A DNA stretch of 7,624 nt, taken from an uncultured Ruminococcus sp. (GTDB taxonomy: Bacteria; Bacillota; Clostridia; Oscillospirales; Ruminococcaceae). The notes under the pieces were generated by a model. That model was not told where the DNA came from, searched no databases, and saw only the letters and a list, made by a program, of their open reading frames with translations. This document shows positions 1 to 6,236 of the stretch, piece by piece. Within the stretch, counting starts at the first letter, position 1. Every line of letters begins with the position of its first letter. Both the position numbers and the translations under genes were made by a program. The DNA lies in contig CAADWP010000023.1 in NCBI GenBank assembly GCA_900752785.1, forward strand, positions 1-7,624, written 5' to 3'.

Positions 1-69
1 AAGGCAGACGACGAAAGCGTGCTGACGCACTCTGAGGAGGATAACGCCGCCATATGGCAAAAGATTTGA
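1..69 (+). CDS. C-terminal end of an unrecognised protein (partial)
   Basis: Frame 1 is open from the first base and stops at TGA 67-69, giving 22 residues that end in EEDNAAIWQKI. The other two + frames stop by base 33. The tail is acidic and has no motif I recognise, so no function is offered. The stop lies 82 bases before the SseB-like gene, and no terminator hairpin with a T-run follows it. It could therefore be transcribed into the downstream genes. The short length means the reading frame itself is not certain. Confidence 0.35.
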   Translation, partial: KADDESVLTHSEEDNAAIWQKI

Positions 70-109
70 CAGACGGTGTGCGTTAGTTTCCGAGGAAGTC
101 TAATAATTA

Positions 110-131
110 TATGAGAACCCGTTTTCTCATA
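110..131. promoter_or_regulatory. Perfect inverted repeat upstream of the SseB-like gene (possible operator or leader hairpin)
   Basis: TATGAGAA (110-117) and TTCTCATA (124-131) are perfect 8-bp complements separated by CCCGTT. No T-run follows, so it does not look like an intrinsic terminator. The AT-rich stretch just before it (101-112, TAATAATTATAT) could hold a -10 element, though no convincing -35 is spaced with it. The core GAAC-N4-TTTC (115-126) is one base from the GAAC-N4-GTTC core of the Firmicute LexA box, but the flanks differ. Either a repressor site or an RNA hairpin is possible. Confidence 0.35.
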
Positions 132-137
132 ACTGAA

Positions 138-143
138 AGGAAG
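138..143 (+). promoter_or_regulatory. Ribosome binding site of the SseB-like gene
   Basis: AGGAAG lies 8 bases before the ATG at 152 and supports that start. It begins only six bases after the end of the inverted repeat at 110-131, so folding or protein binding there could affect ribosome access. Confidence 0.55.
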
Positions 144-151
144 AACTTATT

Positions 152-883
152 ATGAATCTCGACGAATTATTGAAAGCGGCGATAAAAGACCCGTCGCAGC
201 GCTCTATATTTTTGCAGACTCTTATTAAAAGCGACGTTTATGTTATCTGCAAAAACCCTGTAAAACAGGAGCGCGGAAAAGCAGAGGGCGGAATCCAGCT
301 TGAACTTATCACTACCCAAAATCCCAACGGAGATGTTTTTATCCCGTTTTTCACAAGTTACCGCGCTCTTCAGCAGTTCGCAAAGCGATACGTTGACTGC
401 TACAAGATCAACTGCCTCAGACTTTTCGATCTTATCCAATCAGTTTCCGCGGTACTTAACCCCAATTCCTACGGTAAGGAATTTTCCTCGCAGGAGATCA
501 AAAGCATACTTCTTATTGCAAGAAATCTTAAAATCAAAGCCATATCATATAACGAAGCCGATATTATCTCCTATCGTCCCGTAGAACAATCTGTGGGACA
601 CATCACAAAAGCCGCTTCAAAATTTCTTTCAAAGCAGCCTAATGTTGACAGAGCTTTCATTATGGAAATGATAAAGGGATGCGAAAAACCTCAGCTTCTT
701 ATGGTACTCGACATGATGGGAAGTACGAGAAAGCTCTTTGTGCCGCTTTCAAAATATCTTTCAAAAACGGTAAAAGCAAACGAGCATCTCTGCTTTATCA
801 GCTACGAACAGGACATGGGCAAAAAAGCCGCCGAAACGGTGGATCCGTTCTATGTCCGCAAAAAGAGATATTTTGAAAAATAA
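152..883 (+). CDS. SseB family protein
   Basis: A 243-residue soluble protein with no signal peptide or membrane segment. Its layout matches the SseB family: an N-terminal SseB domain over about residues 5-115 and an SseB C-terminal domain over about 140-243. The first carries NGDVFIPFFTS (59-69) and the family-like VLNPNSYGKEF (101-111). The founding E. coli gene was named for enhanced serine sensitivity when overexpressed, but the molecular role of the family is poorly defined and no catalytic residues are evident. The ATG at 152 has an AGGAAG site 8 bases upstream. A 128-base gap separates it from ruvB, so co-transcription is possible but not shown. Family assignment is fairly sure; function is not. 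Confidence 0.75.
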   Translation: MNLDELLKAAIKDPSQRSIFLQTLIKSDVYVICKNPVKQERGKAEGGIQLELITTQNPNGDVFIPFFTSYRALQQFAKRYVDCYKINCLRLFDLIQSVSAVLNPNSYGKEFSSQEIKSILLIARNLKIKAISYNEADIISYRPVEQSVGHITKAASKFLSKQPNVDRAFIMEMIKGCEKPQLLMVLDMMGSTRKLFVPLSKYLSKTVKANEHLCFISYEQDMGKKAAETVDPFYVRKKRYFEK

Positions 884-906
884 TCAGGGCAGCACAGCAC
901 AAAAAC

Positions 907-935
907 TTTAAGTAAGATACGCAATCTGACTTAAA
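907..935. repeat. Imperfect hairpin in the gap before ruvB
   Basis: TTTAAGT (907-913) pairs with ACTTAAA (929-935). After one A/G mismatch, AGAT (915-918) pairs with ATCT (924-927) around the loop ACGCA. The stem is AT-rich and is not followed by T on the + strand. On the - strand it is followed by five T, but no - strand gene ends here. TAAAAT (932-937) inside the right arm resembles a -10 box (5 of 6), with only a poor -35 (TTAAGT, 908-913) 18 bases upstream. It may be a weak ruvB promoter with symmetry or an RNA structure. Confidence 0.3.
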
Positions 936-941
936 ATATGC

Positions 942-975
942 AAGCAGATTACCTGCAAATCCGTCAGGTGTGCTT
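942..975 (+). repeat. Second potential hairpin in the ruvB leader
   Basis: AAGCA (942-946) can pair with TGCTT (971-975), and ACCTG (951-955) with CAGGT (965-969), around a 9-base loop with a small asymmetric internal loop. A competing 4-bp hairpin, GCAG (944-947) with CTGC (953-956), uses the same left arm. The structure ends 24 bases before the ruvB ribosome binding site. It could be a leader structure, but short stems like these also arise by chance. Confidence 0.22.
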
Positions 976-999
976 TGTCGCCTCAACCGTATTAGCTAT

Positions 1000-1005
1000 G
1001 GAGAT
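1000..1005 (+). promoter_or_regulatory. Ribosome binding site that places the ruvB start at TTG 1012
   Basis: GGAGAT has its GGAG core ending 8 bases before TTG 1012. The in-frame GTG at 970 and ATG at 1030 lack a comparable purine-rich site, so TTG 1012 is preferred. Confidence 0.65.
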
Positions 1006-1011
1006 GATAAA

Positions 1012-2070
1012 TTGATACAGACAGACGATATGGAGTTCGCTCCAAGAATAATCTCTCCGGAAAATTCCGAGGAGGACGGCGATATCGAGATAAGCCTCAG
1101 ACCTCAGACACTGCACGAATATATTGGTCAGGACAAGGTAAAAGAAAACCTCGCAATTTATATTGAGGCTGCAAAACGCCGCGGCGAACCTCTTGACCAT
1201 GTTCTGCTGTACGGCCCTCCGGGGCTGGGAAAAACTACGCTATCATCCATTATCGCTCATGAGCTTGGCGTGAATCTGCGCGTCACGACCGGTCCGGCTA
1301 TTGAAAAGCCCGGCGACCTTGTTTCGCTTCTCACAAGTCTTTCCGACAACGACGTCCTTTTTATCGACGAGATACACCGCCTTTCACGAGCCGTTGAGGA
1401 GATCCTGTATCCTGCTCTTGAGGACAGAGTTATTGATATTATTATAGGAAAAGGTCCGTCGGCACGTTCCATACGCATGGATCTGAAGCCGTTTACGCTT
1501 ATCGGAGCTACCACAAGAGCCGGTCAGCTTTCCGCGCCTCTGCGCGACCGCTTCGGCGTTATACAGCGTCTTGAACTGTACACCAAAGCTCAGCTTACGG
1601 ATATTATCAGACGAAGCGCGATGATCCTCGGCATACCATGTACCGCCGACGGCGCAGGCGAAATCGCCGGAAGAGCAAGAGGAACTCCGCGAATCGCAAA
1701 CCGACTGCTGAAAAGAGTCAGGGATTTTGCCGACGTTATGGGAAACGGTCAAATAACTAAAGACATTGCGTCAATTGCGCTCAGCCGTCTTGAAATAGAC
1801 GCTCTCGGACTAGACAGCCTTGACAGGCGTATGCTCGAAATGATAATAAAAGGCTATAACGGCGGCCCTGTAGGTCTTGAAACGCTTGCCTCCGCTATCG
1901 GCGAAGAATCCGTAACTATCGAGGACGTCTGCGAACCTTTCCTGATGCAGCTCGGTTTTCTCGGAAGAACTCCGCGCGGACGCTGTGCAACGAAGCTCGC
2001 CTATGAGCATCTGGGCTACAGTATGCCGGAACAAAAAGGCTCGCCCGATGCAGGTCAGTTATCATTTTAA
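1012..2070 (+). CDS. ruvB: Holliday junction branch migration DNA helicase RuvB
   Basis: RuvB is the hexameric AAA+ motor that, loaded by RuvA, drives branch migration of Holliday junctions in recombinational repair. From TTG 1012 the protein has 352 residues, close to the family's usual 330-350. Walker A is GPPGLGKT (68-75) and Walker B is DEIH (119-122). The RuvA-contacting beta-hairpin region lies near 137-158. Sensor 1 and the arginine finger are in GATTRAG (165-171) and PLRDRFG (176-182), and sensor 2 is in [11 protein letters not shown]. The C-terminal winged-helix domain includes [10 protein letters not shown] and ends with GRTPRGR. An in-frame GTG at 970 would add 14 residues that do not look like RuvB and lacks a good ribosome binding site. 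No ruvA or ruvC lies immediately upstream, where they often sit. No clear LexA box is seen in the 128-base gap. All key residues are intact. Confidence 0.97.
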   Translation: MIQTDDMEFAPRIISPENSEEDGDIEISLRPQTLHEYIGQDKVKENLAIYIEAAKRRGEPLDHVLLYGPPGLGKTTLSSIIAHELGVNLRVTTGPAIEKPGDLVSLLTSLSDNDVLFIDEIHRLSRAVEEILYPALEDRVIDIIIGKGPSARSIRMDLKPFTLIGATTRAGQLSAPLRDRFGVIQRLELYTKAQLTDIIRRSAMILGIPCTADGAGEIAGRARGTPRIANRLLKRVRDFADVMGNGQITKDIASIALSRLEIDALGLDSLDRRMLEMIIKGYNGGPVGLETLASAIGEESVTIEDVCEPFLMQLGFLGRTPRGRCATKLAYEHLGYSMPEQKGSPDAGQLSF

Positions 2071-2072
2071 TT

Positions 2073-2663
2073 ATGCTTATAAAGGGTTCACGGAAATATA
2101 ATTTCCGCCATAACACAGAATGTGCCGATACTCCCGAGCTTGGAAAAATGATAAACGGACAAGCTCTGGGAGCCGTATCAGGAATGCGCTACGGAATATG
2201 CCGTATGAGCTTTAACGGCTGTGAAGTTATAGCGGTGCATAACGCTCTCGTCTATCTTGGAATCCCACAGCCGATCGCGGAAATTGCATTTTATATGGAA
2301 CGCTTTAAAATGCTTCTGGGTTTTTTCGGATGCAGCCCGTTTAAATTGGGACGCGCGCTTAAACATTTCGGTGCGGAAAGCGTCAAAGCAAAATCCCCCG
2401 GATACGCAGAAGCGTTCATCATCACTTTCTGGACGGGAAAACCTTTTCTCTCGTCTATCCACACGGTTTTTTGTATCCGCACCGATAAAGGAATAACGGT
2501 TTACAACAGATATAACAGCAGTCACGGCGCAGAACTCTTCAAAAACCTCGAAGCTGTTGCCGGAAAAAGAAAAACGATCGCTGTATACATCCTGAAAGAA
2601 CAAAAATCAGAGGAGATAAATAAATGTCAAAGCTGTTCGGAACAGACAGTACGCGCGGAATAG
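2073..2663 (+). CDS. Putative cysteine-peptidase-like protein (C39/papain-like pattern), function unknown
   Basis: A 196-residue protein with no clear signal peptide or membrane segment. I do not recognise a named family. The spacing of conserved-looking residues recalls C39-like or papain-like cysteine peptidases. There is a Cys at the start of a helix in NGCEVIAVHNALVYLG (C50), a mid-section GFFGCSPFKLGRALKHFG (83-100), then H130 in IHTVF followed by N145 in VYNRYN. That would give a Cys-His-Asn triad, but this is inference. The ATG at 2073 lies 2 bases after the ruvB stop and lacks a clear ribosome binding site, so it would depend on coupling. Internal starts at M26 (2148) or M38 (2184) would keep all candidate active-site residues. 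The 3' end overlaps the GlmM-like gene by 40 bases in another frame, so the last 13 codons are read in both frames. Confidence 0.7.
   Translation: MLIKGSRKYNFRHNTECADTPELGKMINGQALGAVSGMRYGICRMSFNGCEVIAVHNALVYLGIPQPIAEIAFYMERFKMLLGFFGCSPFKLGRALKHFGAESVKAKSPGYAEAFIITFWTGKPFLSSIHTVFCIRTDKGITVYNRYNSSHGAELFKNLEAVAGKRKTIAVYILKEQKSEEINKCQSCSEQTVRAE
2611..2615 (+). promoter_or_regulatory. Ribosome binding site of the GlmM-like gene, inside the preceding gene
   Basis: AGGAG lies 8 bases before ATG 2624 and within the coding region of the preceding gene. It supports 2624 as the real start and so makes the 40-base gene overlap real rather than a wrong start call. Confidence 0.65.
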
Positions 2664-3976
2664 CCGTTGCCGGAATTTCCTGCGAGCTTGCTATGCAGGC
2701 AGGCAGAGCCGCAGCAGCCGTTTTTTCCTCGGGAAAAGATAAAAAATCAAAAATAATCGTCGCAAAGGACAAAAGCAATTCATCTGATATGCTTGAAGCC
2801 GCGATATGCGCAGGAATATGCTCTGCCGGAGCTGACGCCGAGGAGCTTGGCGTTATTCCTGCCTCCGCCGCTGCATTGCTTGTTAAGGAACATAATGCTG
2901 ACGCCGGAATTATGATCTCTGCGGCTTACGGCTCTGCCCGTGAAAGCGGAATAAGAATTTTTAACGCTGAGGGACTGCGCCCCGGCACCGCCGAAGAATC
3001 GTTTACCGAAAAACTTGCTCCCGGAAACACTGACGCTCCCGAGCTTAAATACAATGAAAAATCAGGCGCGATACTGCGCTGTGAAAACGCAGCGGAGGAA
3101 TATGCCGCAATTCTCAAAGAACTCGTATCTCCTGAGCTTTCGGGCATGAGGATCGCTGTTGACTGCATAGGCAGCTGCACCGAGGGAATTGCCGAGCGTC
3201 TGTTTTCTGAGCTTGGAGCGGAAGTTCTTACAGTCGCAGATCAAGACTGCACCTCAGATATCGACGCAATTGCAACTCGCTTTGAAAGGCTTATGGATCA
3301 TGTAATTGAAAACCAATGCACCTGCGGATTTGCCTTTGATAACGACGGAACGGGATGCATCGCCGTTGACGAAAACGGGAAGCCTGTAAGCGGAGATTCG
3401 CTCCTTGCAATATTTGCTCTCGATTTTAGAAAAAAAGGTATTTTGCGTCACAATTCTGTTGCCGCGCCTCTTACAAGCGGAATGGGTCTTATGTCATACC
3501 TTGCGGAGCATGAGATCGGGTTGGTAACTACCGGCGCTTCCGACCGCTATGCAGCATACCGAATGCGCGAAGGGGGATATAATCTTGGCGGTGAAAAAAG
3601 CGGTCATATTCTGTTTTCCGACTTTACGCCGCTTGAGGACGGCTTGTTTACTGCCCTAAAGCTTCTTGAAATAATGAAAAGCTCGGGAAAAAGTCTCAGT
3701 GAGCTTTCCAACGGTATAAACACACTTCCACAGGTGGTCCTTAACGTAAGGATCGCTCAGCGCAAAAGAGAAATCTGGAAAAACGACCGCGAGATTACCG
3801 GACTTATCGAGCAGATGAGTGAAGCTCTCGGAGATAAGGGCAGAATAATTGTCTGCGAGAACAGTTCCGAATCGCCCTCGATACGCGTAATTGCCGAGGG
3901 AAACGATTTCGGTCAGATAAACAATATAGCCATGACCATCGCACAGACTATTAAGAAAAGATGTGGTAAGCGTTGA
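2624..3976 (+). CDS. Phosphoglucosamine mutase (GlmM)-like protein lacking catalytic residues; probable pseudoenzyme
   Basis: At 450 residues this matches GlmM, the alpha-D-phosphohexomutase that makes glucosamine-1-phosphate for cell-wall precursors. The start FGTDSTRG (5-12) parallels FGTDGVRG. The domain-3 sugar loop NLGGEKSGH (320-328) and SDRY (306-309) are kept. The key catalytic parts are not. The phosphoserine loop SASHNP reads SAAYGS (99-104), with Ala101 in place of the serine. The metal loop DGDADR reads DNDGTG (239-244), so the third Asp and the Arg are gone. GRDTR reads AKDKS (47-51). The phosphate-binding RPSGTEP region is replaced by ENSSESP (412-418). The frame is intact and the fold-defining segments persist, so it is not simply a decayed gene. 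It probably binds a sugar ligand or a protein partner rather than catalysing the mutase reaction. Four bases overlap the next gene. Confidence 0.9.
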   Translation: MSKLFGTDSTRGIAVAGISCELAMQAGRAAAAVFSSGKDKKSKIIVAKDKSNSSDMLEAAICAGICSAGADAEELGVIPASAAALLVKEHNADAGIMISAAYGSARESGIRIFNAEGLRPGTAEESFTEKLAPGNTDAPELKYNEKSGAILRCENAAEEYAAILKELVSPELSGMRIAVDCIGSCTEGIAERLFSELGAEVLTVADQDCTSDIDAIATRFERLMDHVIENQCTCGFAFDNDGTGCIAVDENGKPVSGDSLLAIFALDFRKKGILRHNSVAAPLTSGMGLMSYLAEHEIGLVTTGASDRYAAYRMREGGYNLGGEKSGHILFSDFTPLEDGLFTALKLLEIMKSSGKSLSELSNGINTLPQVVLNVRIAQRKREIWKNDREITGLIEQMSEALGDKGRIIVCENSSESPSIRVIAEGNDFGQINNIAMTIAQTIKKRCGKR

Positions 3977-4497
3977 AAAAACAGGGACTGGGCGCTGAAA
4001 AACGCTTTGCTAATGTAGCTTCTTACGGCGGCTTTACGTATATCGTCTACAATGAATGCCCACAGGCGGCGCTTATCGAATACGGCGCGTTTTTTATGAC
4101 ATTGGGCGGACTTGCCGCAATAATACTTTTGATATTCAAAATCGGTACATTCAACACGATTTTTGGAACTATCATGATATTCATCGGAAACATCCTTTTA
4201 AGGCAGCTTGCAGGAAGCGTAAATGATAATCTTGTCAAAAGAAAGATCAGCGAAAGCGCGGAATTTGCAAAATATTTTGCCGCAGCCTATCCCGAACACG
4301 CCGAGCTTTGTGAGATACTTAACGAGGAATTTGCTATAAATCCCGATTCTATACCCGACGTTGACTTTCATCCCAACAGAGCAAAGGCGCAAAAAGCCGC
4401 AAATATTATAAAATGCATCGGACTTGGCATTTTAGTACTGCTCTGTATCGGATGCTTTGTACTGGTCAAATGGCTTGAAAAATACCTTGAACAATAG
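3973..4497 (+). CDS. Small membrane protein of unknown function
   Basis: A 174-residue protein. Two adjacent hydrophobic segments lie at about 38-55 and 57-76, and a third at about 146-166. Between them is a polar, partly acidic region of about 70 residues (NDNLVKRKI... to ...HPNRAKAQK). It ends in a short charged tail, KWLEKYLEQ. No signal peptide, catalytic motif or family is recognised. The TTG start at 3973 overlaps the TGA of the GlmM-like gene (TTGA). An in-frame TAA at 3967 rules out an earlier start, and the next in-frame Met is residue 42, inside the first membrane segment. The ribosome binding site is weak (GTGGTAAG, 3963-3970), so translation probably depends on coupling to the GlmM-like gene. 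That ties the two in expression. Confidence 0.75.
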   Translation: MKKQGLGAEKRFANVASYGGFTYIVYNECPQAALIEYGAFFMTLGGLAAIILLIFKIGTFNTIFGTIMIFIGNILLRQLAGSVNDNLVKRKISESAEFAKYFAAAYPEHAELCEILNEEFAINPDSIPDVDFHPNRAKAQKAANIIKCIGLGILVLLCIGCFVLVKWLEKYLEQ

Positions 4498-4499
4498 AA

Positions 4500-4504
4500 G
4501 GGAG
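4500..4504 (+). promoter_or_regulatory. Ribosome binding site that places the methyltransferase start at TTG 4513
   Basis: GGGAG (within AAGGGAGAT) lies 8 bases before TTG 4513. It directly follows the TAG of the preceding gene at 4495-4497 and supports a TTG start. Confidence 0.7.
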
Positions 4505-4512
4505 ATAAAAAT

Positions 4513-5376
4513 TTGAGAATCGCAGGCAACTGGAGAGATTATACGGTCATTGATACCTCAGACGGCGAAAAACTGGAAACATGGGGGAATATAAGCCTTA
4601 TTCGCCCCGATCCGCAAATAATCTGGAAAACAGACAAAACTCACCCTCTCTGGCAAAAGGCAGACGGTCACTATCACCGCTCCAACGCCGGAGGCGGTCA
4701 ATGGGAGTTTCGTAAAAGCCTTCCCGAATCATGGAATATAAGCTACGGCGAACTTACCTTTAACATTCGTCCCACCGGCTTCAAGCATACTGGGCTTTTC
4801 CCAGAACAAGCCGTAAACTGGGACTTTATGACTGATAAAATAAAAAATGCGGAACGTGAGATAAACGTGCTGAATCTTTTTGCTTACACAGGCGGAGCTA
4901 CTCTTGCCTGCGCGGCGGCAGGAGCTTCCGTATGCCATGTCGACGCTTCAAAGGGCATGGTGCAGTGGGCGAGGGATAACGCCGCCGCTTCGGGACTTTC
5001 CGGCAAGCCCATCCGCTGGATAGTGGACGACTGCGAAAAATTTATTGCCCGTGAAATTCGCCGCGGCAGAAAATACGACGCAATTATCATGGATCCTCCG
5101 AGCTACGGAAGAGGTCCGGGCGGCGAGATCTGGAAGCTTGAAAACTGCGTCTATGATCTTGTAAAGCTTTGCTCGAACGCGCTCTCCGATAACCCGCTGT
5201 TTTTTCTAATAAACAGCTACACTACGGGACTTTCCCCCTCGGTAATGGGTTATATTTTAGGAGCTGTTCTGACCGATAAATTCCGCGGAACGGTTTCGTT
5301 TGACGAAATAGGACTGCCGGTAAATTCAACAGGAATGCCCCTGCCGTGCGGTTCTACCGCTATATGGGAGAAATAA
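4513..5376 (+). CDS. Class I SAM-dependent methyltransferase, COG1092 (RlmI/RlmK-like) type
   Basis: A 287-residue cytosolic protein. A beta-rich N-terminal region of about 100 residues leads to KHTGLFPEQ (91-99), the equivalent of the KTGFFLDQR-type motif of RlmI/RlmK-like rRNA methyltransferases. The Rossmann fold follows: SAM motif [19 protein letters not shown] (121-138), the acidic ribose-binding residue D144 in HVDAS, and the catalytic-loop motif DPPSYGRG (194-201). RlmI itself is longer, with an N-terminal PUA domain that is absent here. Where RlmI has its catalytic Cys in an S-C-S motif, this protein has N-S-Y (234-236), so an m5C mechanism is unlikely. The substrate is probably RNA, but the target base is unknown. 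It starts from TTG with a strong ribosome binding site, and its TAA overlaps the ecfA1 ATG by one base. Confidence 0.85.
   Translation: MRIAGNWRDYTVIDTSDGEKLETWGNISLIRPDPQIIWKTDKTHPLWQKADGHYHRSNAGGGQWEFRKSLPESWNISYGELTFNIRPTGFKHTGLFPEQAVNWDFMTDKIKNAEREINVLNLFAYTGGATLACAAAGASVCHVDASKGMVQWARDNAAASGLSGKPIRWIVDDCEKFIAREIRRGRKYDAIIMDPPSYGRGPGGEIWKLENCVYDLVKLCSNALSDNPLFFLINSYTTGLSPSVMGYILGAVLTDKFRGTVSFDEIGLPVNSTGMPLPCGSTAIWEK
5366..5370 (+). promoter_or_regulatory. Ribosome binding site that places the ecfA1 start at ATG 5376
   Basis: GGGAG lies 5 bases before ATG 5376. An in-frame GTG at 5346 would add ten residues lying wholly inside the methyltransferase gene and is less likely, because ABC ATPases of this type begin close to the I-x-I-K-N-L strand. 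Confidence 0.6.
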
Positions 5377-6233
5377 TGAAAAACATCATTGAAATAAAAA
5401 ATCTGCATTTCAGCTATGCTGCGGAAAACGATAATTCTATGGCTGAGGAAGTACTGAAAGATATAAGCCTTACTGTAGGCGAAGGAGAGCTTTTAGCTGT
5501 ATTAGGGCATAACGGCTCGGGAAAATCCACGCTTGCAAAGCTCCTCAACGGTATTCTCATCCCGACTTCGGGAAAAATTACCGTTGACGGTATCGACACC
5601 TCCGATGAATCGCGTCTGTTCGATCTCAGACAGCGCGCCGGCATGGTCTTTCAAAATCCCGATAATCAGATAGTTTCCTCAATTGTGGAGGAGGACGTTG
5701 CGTTTGCGCTTGAAAATCTTGGCGTTCCCTATGAAGAGATGCGCAGACGCGTTGACGAAGCTTTGAAAGACGTTAATATGTACGACTTTCGTATGCATTC
5801 ACCAAGTCAGCTTTCCGGAGGTCAGAAGCAGAGGGTCGCTATTGCAGGAATAATCGCAATGCGCCCGAAATGCATAATTCTTGACGAGCCGACGGCTATG
5901 CTCGACCCGCAGGGACGGAAAGAGGTCATGTCAACTGTAAAGCGGCTTAACCGCGATTATGGTACAACCATAGTTCTTATTACCCATTATATGAACGAAG
6001 CGGCTGAATGCGAACGAATCATCGTCATGGATAAGGGAAAAATAACCCTTGACGGCGCTCCCGAAAAGGTTTTTTCACAAGTCGAGATGATGAAAAAAAT
6101 CGGTCTTGACGTTCCGCAGGTCACTGAACTTATATACGAACTCCGAAAGGCAGGCTTAGACATTCCCGAGGAGATAATTTCAGAGGAAAAATGCGTTGAA
6201 GCTCTGATGAAGCTTTTCAAAAAAAGAGGATAG
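5376..6233 (+). CDS. ecfA1: Energy-coupling factor transporter ATP-binding protein EcfA1
   Basis: One of the paired ABC ATPases that, with EcfA2 and EcfT, energise ECF-type uptake of vitamins or metal ions; it acts on the cytoplasmic face of the membrane. From ATG 5376 it has 285 residues, normal for the family. Walker A is GHNGSGKST (44-52). The Q-loop is in VFQNPDNQ (91-98), where NPDNQ is typical of EcfA1. The signature is LSGGQKQR (146-153), Walker B ends in D170-E171, the D-loop is MLDP (175-178) and the switch His is H204. The C-terminal extension carries [10 protein letters not shown], typical of this family. The one-base TAATG overlap with the methyltransferase suggests coupling. Only 3 bases separate it from ecfA2. 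Confidence 0.95.
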   Translation: MKNIIEIKNLHFSYAAENDNSMAEEVLKDISLTVGEGELLAVLGHNGSGKSTLAKLLNGILIPTSGKITVDGIDTSDESRLFDLRQRAGMVFQNPDNQIVSSIVEEDVAFALENLGVPYEEMRRRVDEALKDVNMYDFRMHSPSQLSGGQKQRVAIAGIIAMRPKCIILDEPTAMLDPQGRKEVMSTVKRLNRDYGTTIVLITHYMNEAAECERIIVMDKGKITLDGAPEKVFSQVEMMKKIGLDVPQVTELIYELRKAGLDIPEEIISEEKCVEALMKLFKKRG

Positions 6234-6236
6234 AAA

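Noticed and set aside
66..71. Perfect TTGACA -35-like hexamer overlapping the stop of the upstream gene
   Set aside because: At 16-18 bases downstream there is no -10-like sequence (the region reads around TTCCGAGG). The AT-rich stretch at 101-112 is about 29 bases away, too far for a standard promoter.
91..100. CGAGGAAGTC resembles the GAGGAAAGTCC start of RNase P RNA
   Set aside because: It differs from the motif, the following sequence is AT-rich and does not continue like RNase P RNA, and a protein-coding gene starts about 50 bases later.
907..935. Hairpin read on the - strand followed by five T, like a terminator
   Set aside because: The stem is AT-rich with a mismatch, and no credible - strand gene ends here, so a terminator call is not supported.
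1384..1752. 122-residue open frame on the - strand within ruvB
   Set aside because: RuvB is unmistakable on the + strand, and an opposite-strand gene inside its AAA+ domain has no support.
2178..2603. 141-residue open frame on the - strand opposite the peptidase-like gene
   Set aside because: The + strand frame is in the operon direction and fills the space between ruvB and the GlmM-like gene. The - strand translation is Phe- and Arg-rich with no motif.
2624..3976. Calling this gene a functional glmM
   Set aside because: The catalytic serine position is Ala101, the metal loop lacks the third Asp and Arg, and the phosphate loop is changed, so a functional mutase name would mislead.
2624..3976. 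Calling the GlmM-like gene a pseudogene
   Set aside because: The frame is uninterrupted over 450 codons, has a good ribosome binding site and keeps structural motifs, so loss of catalysis with retained protein is a better reading.
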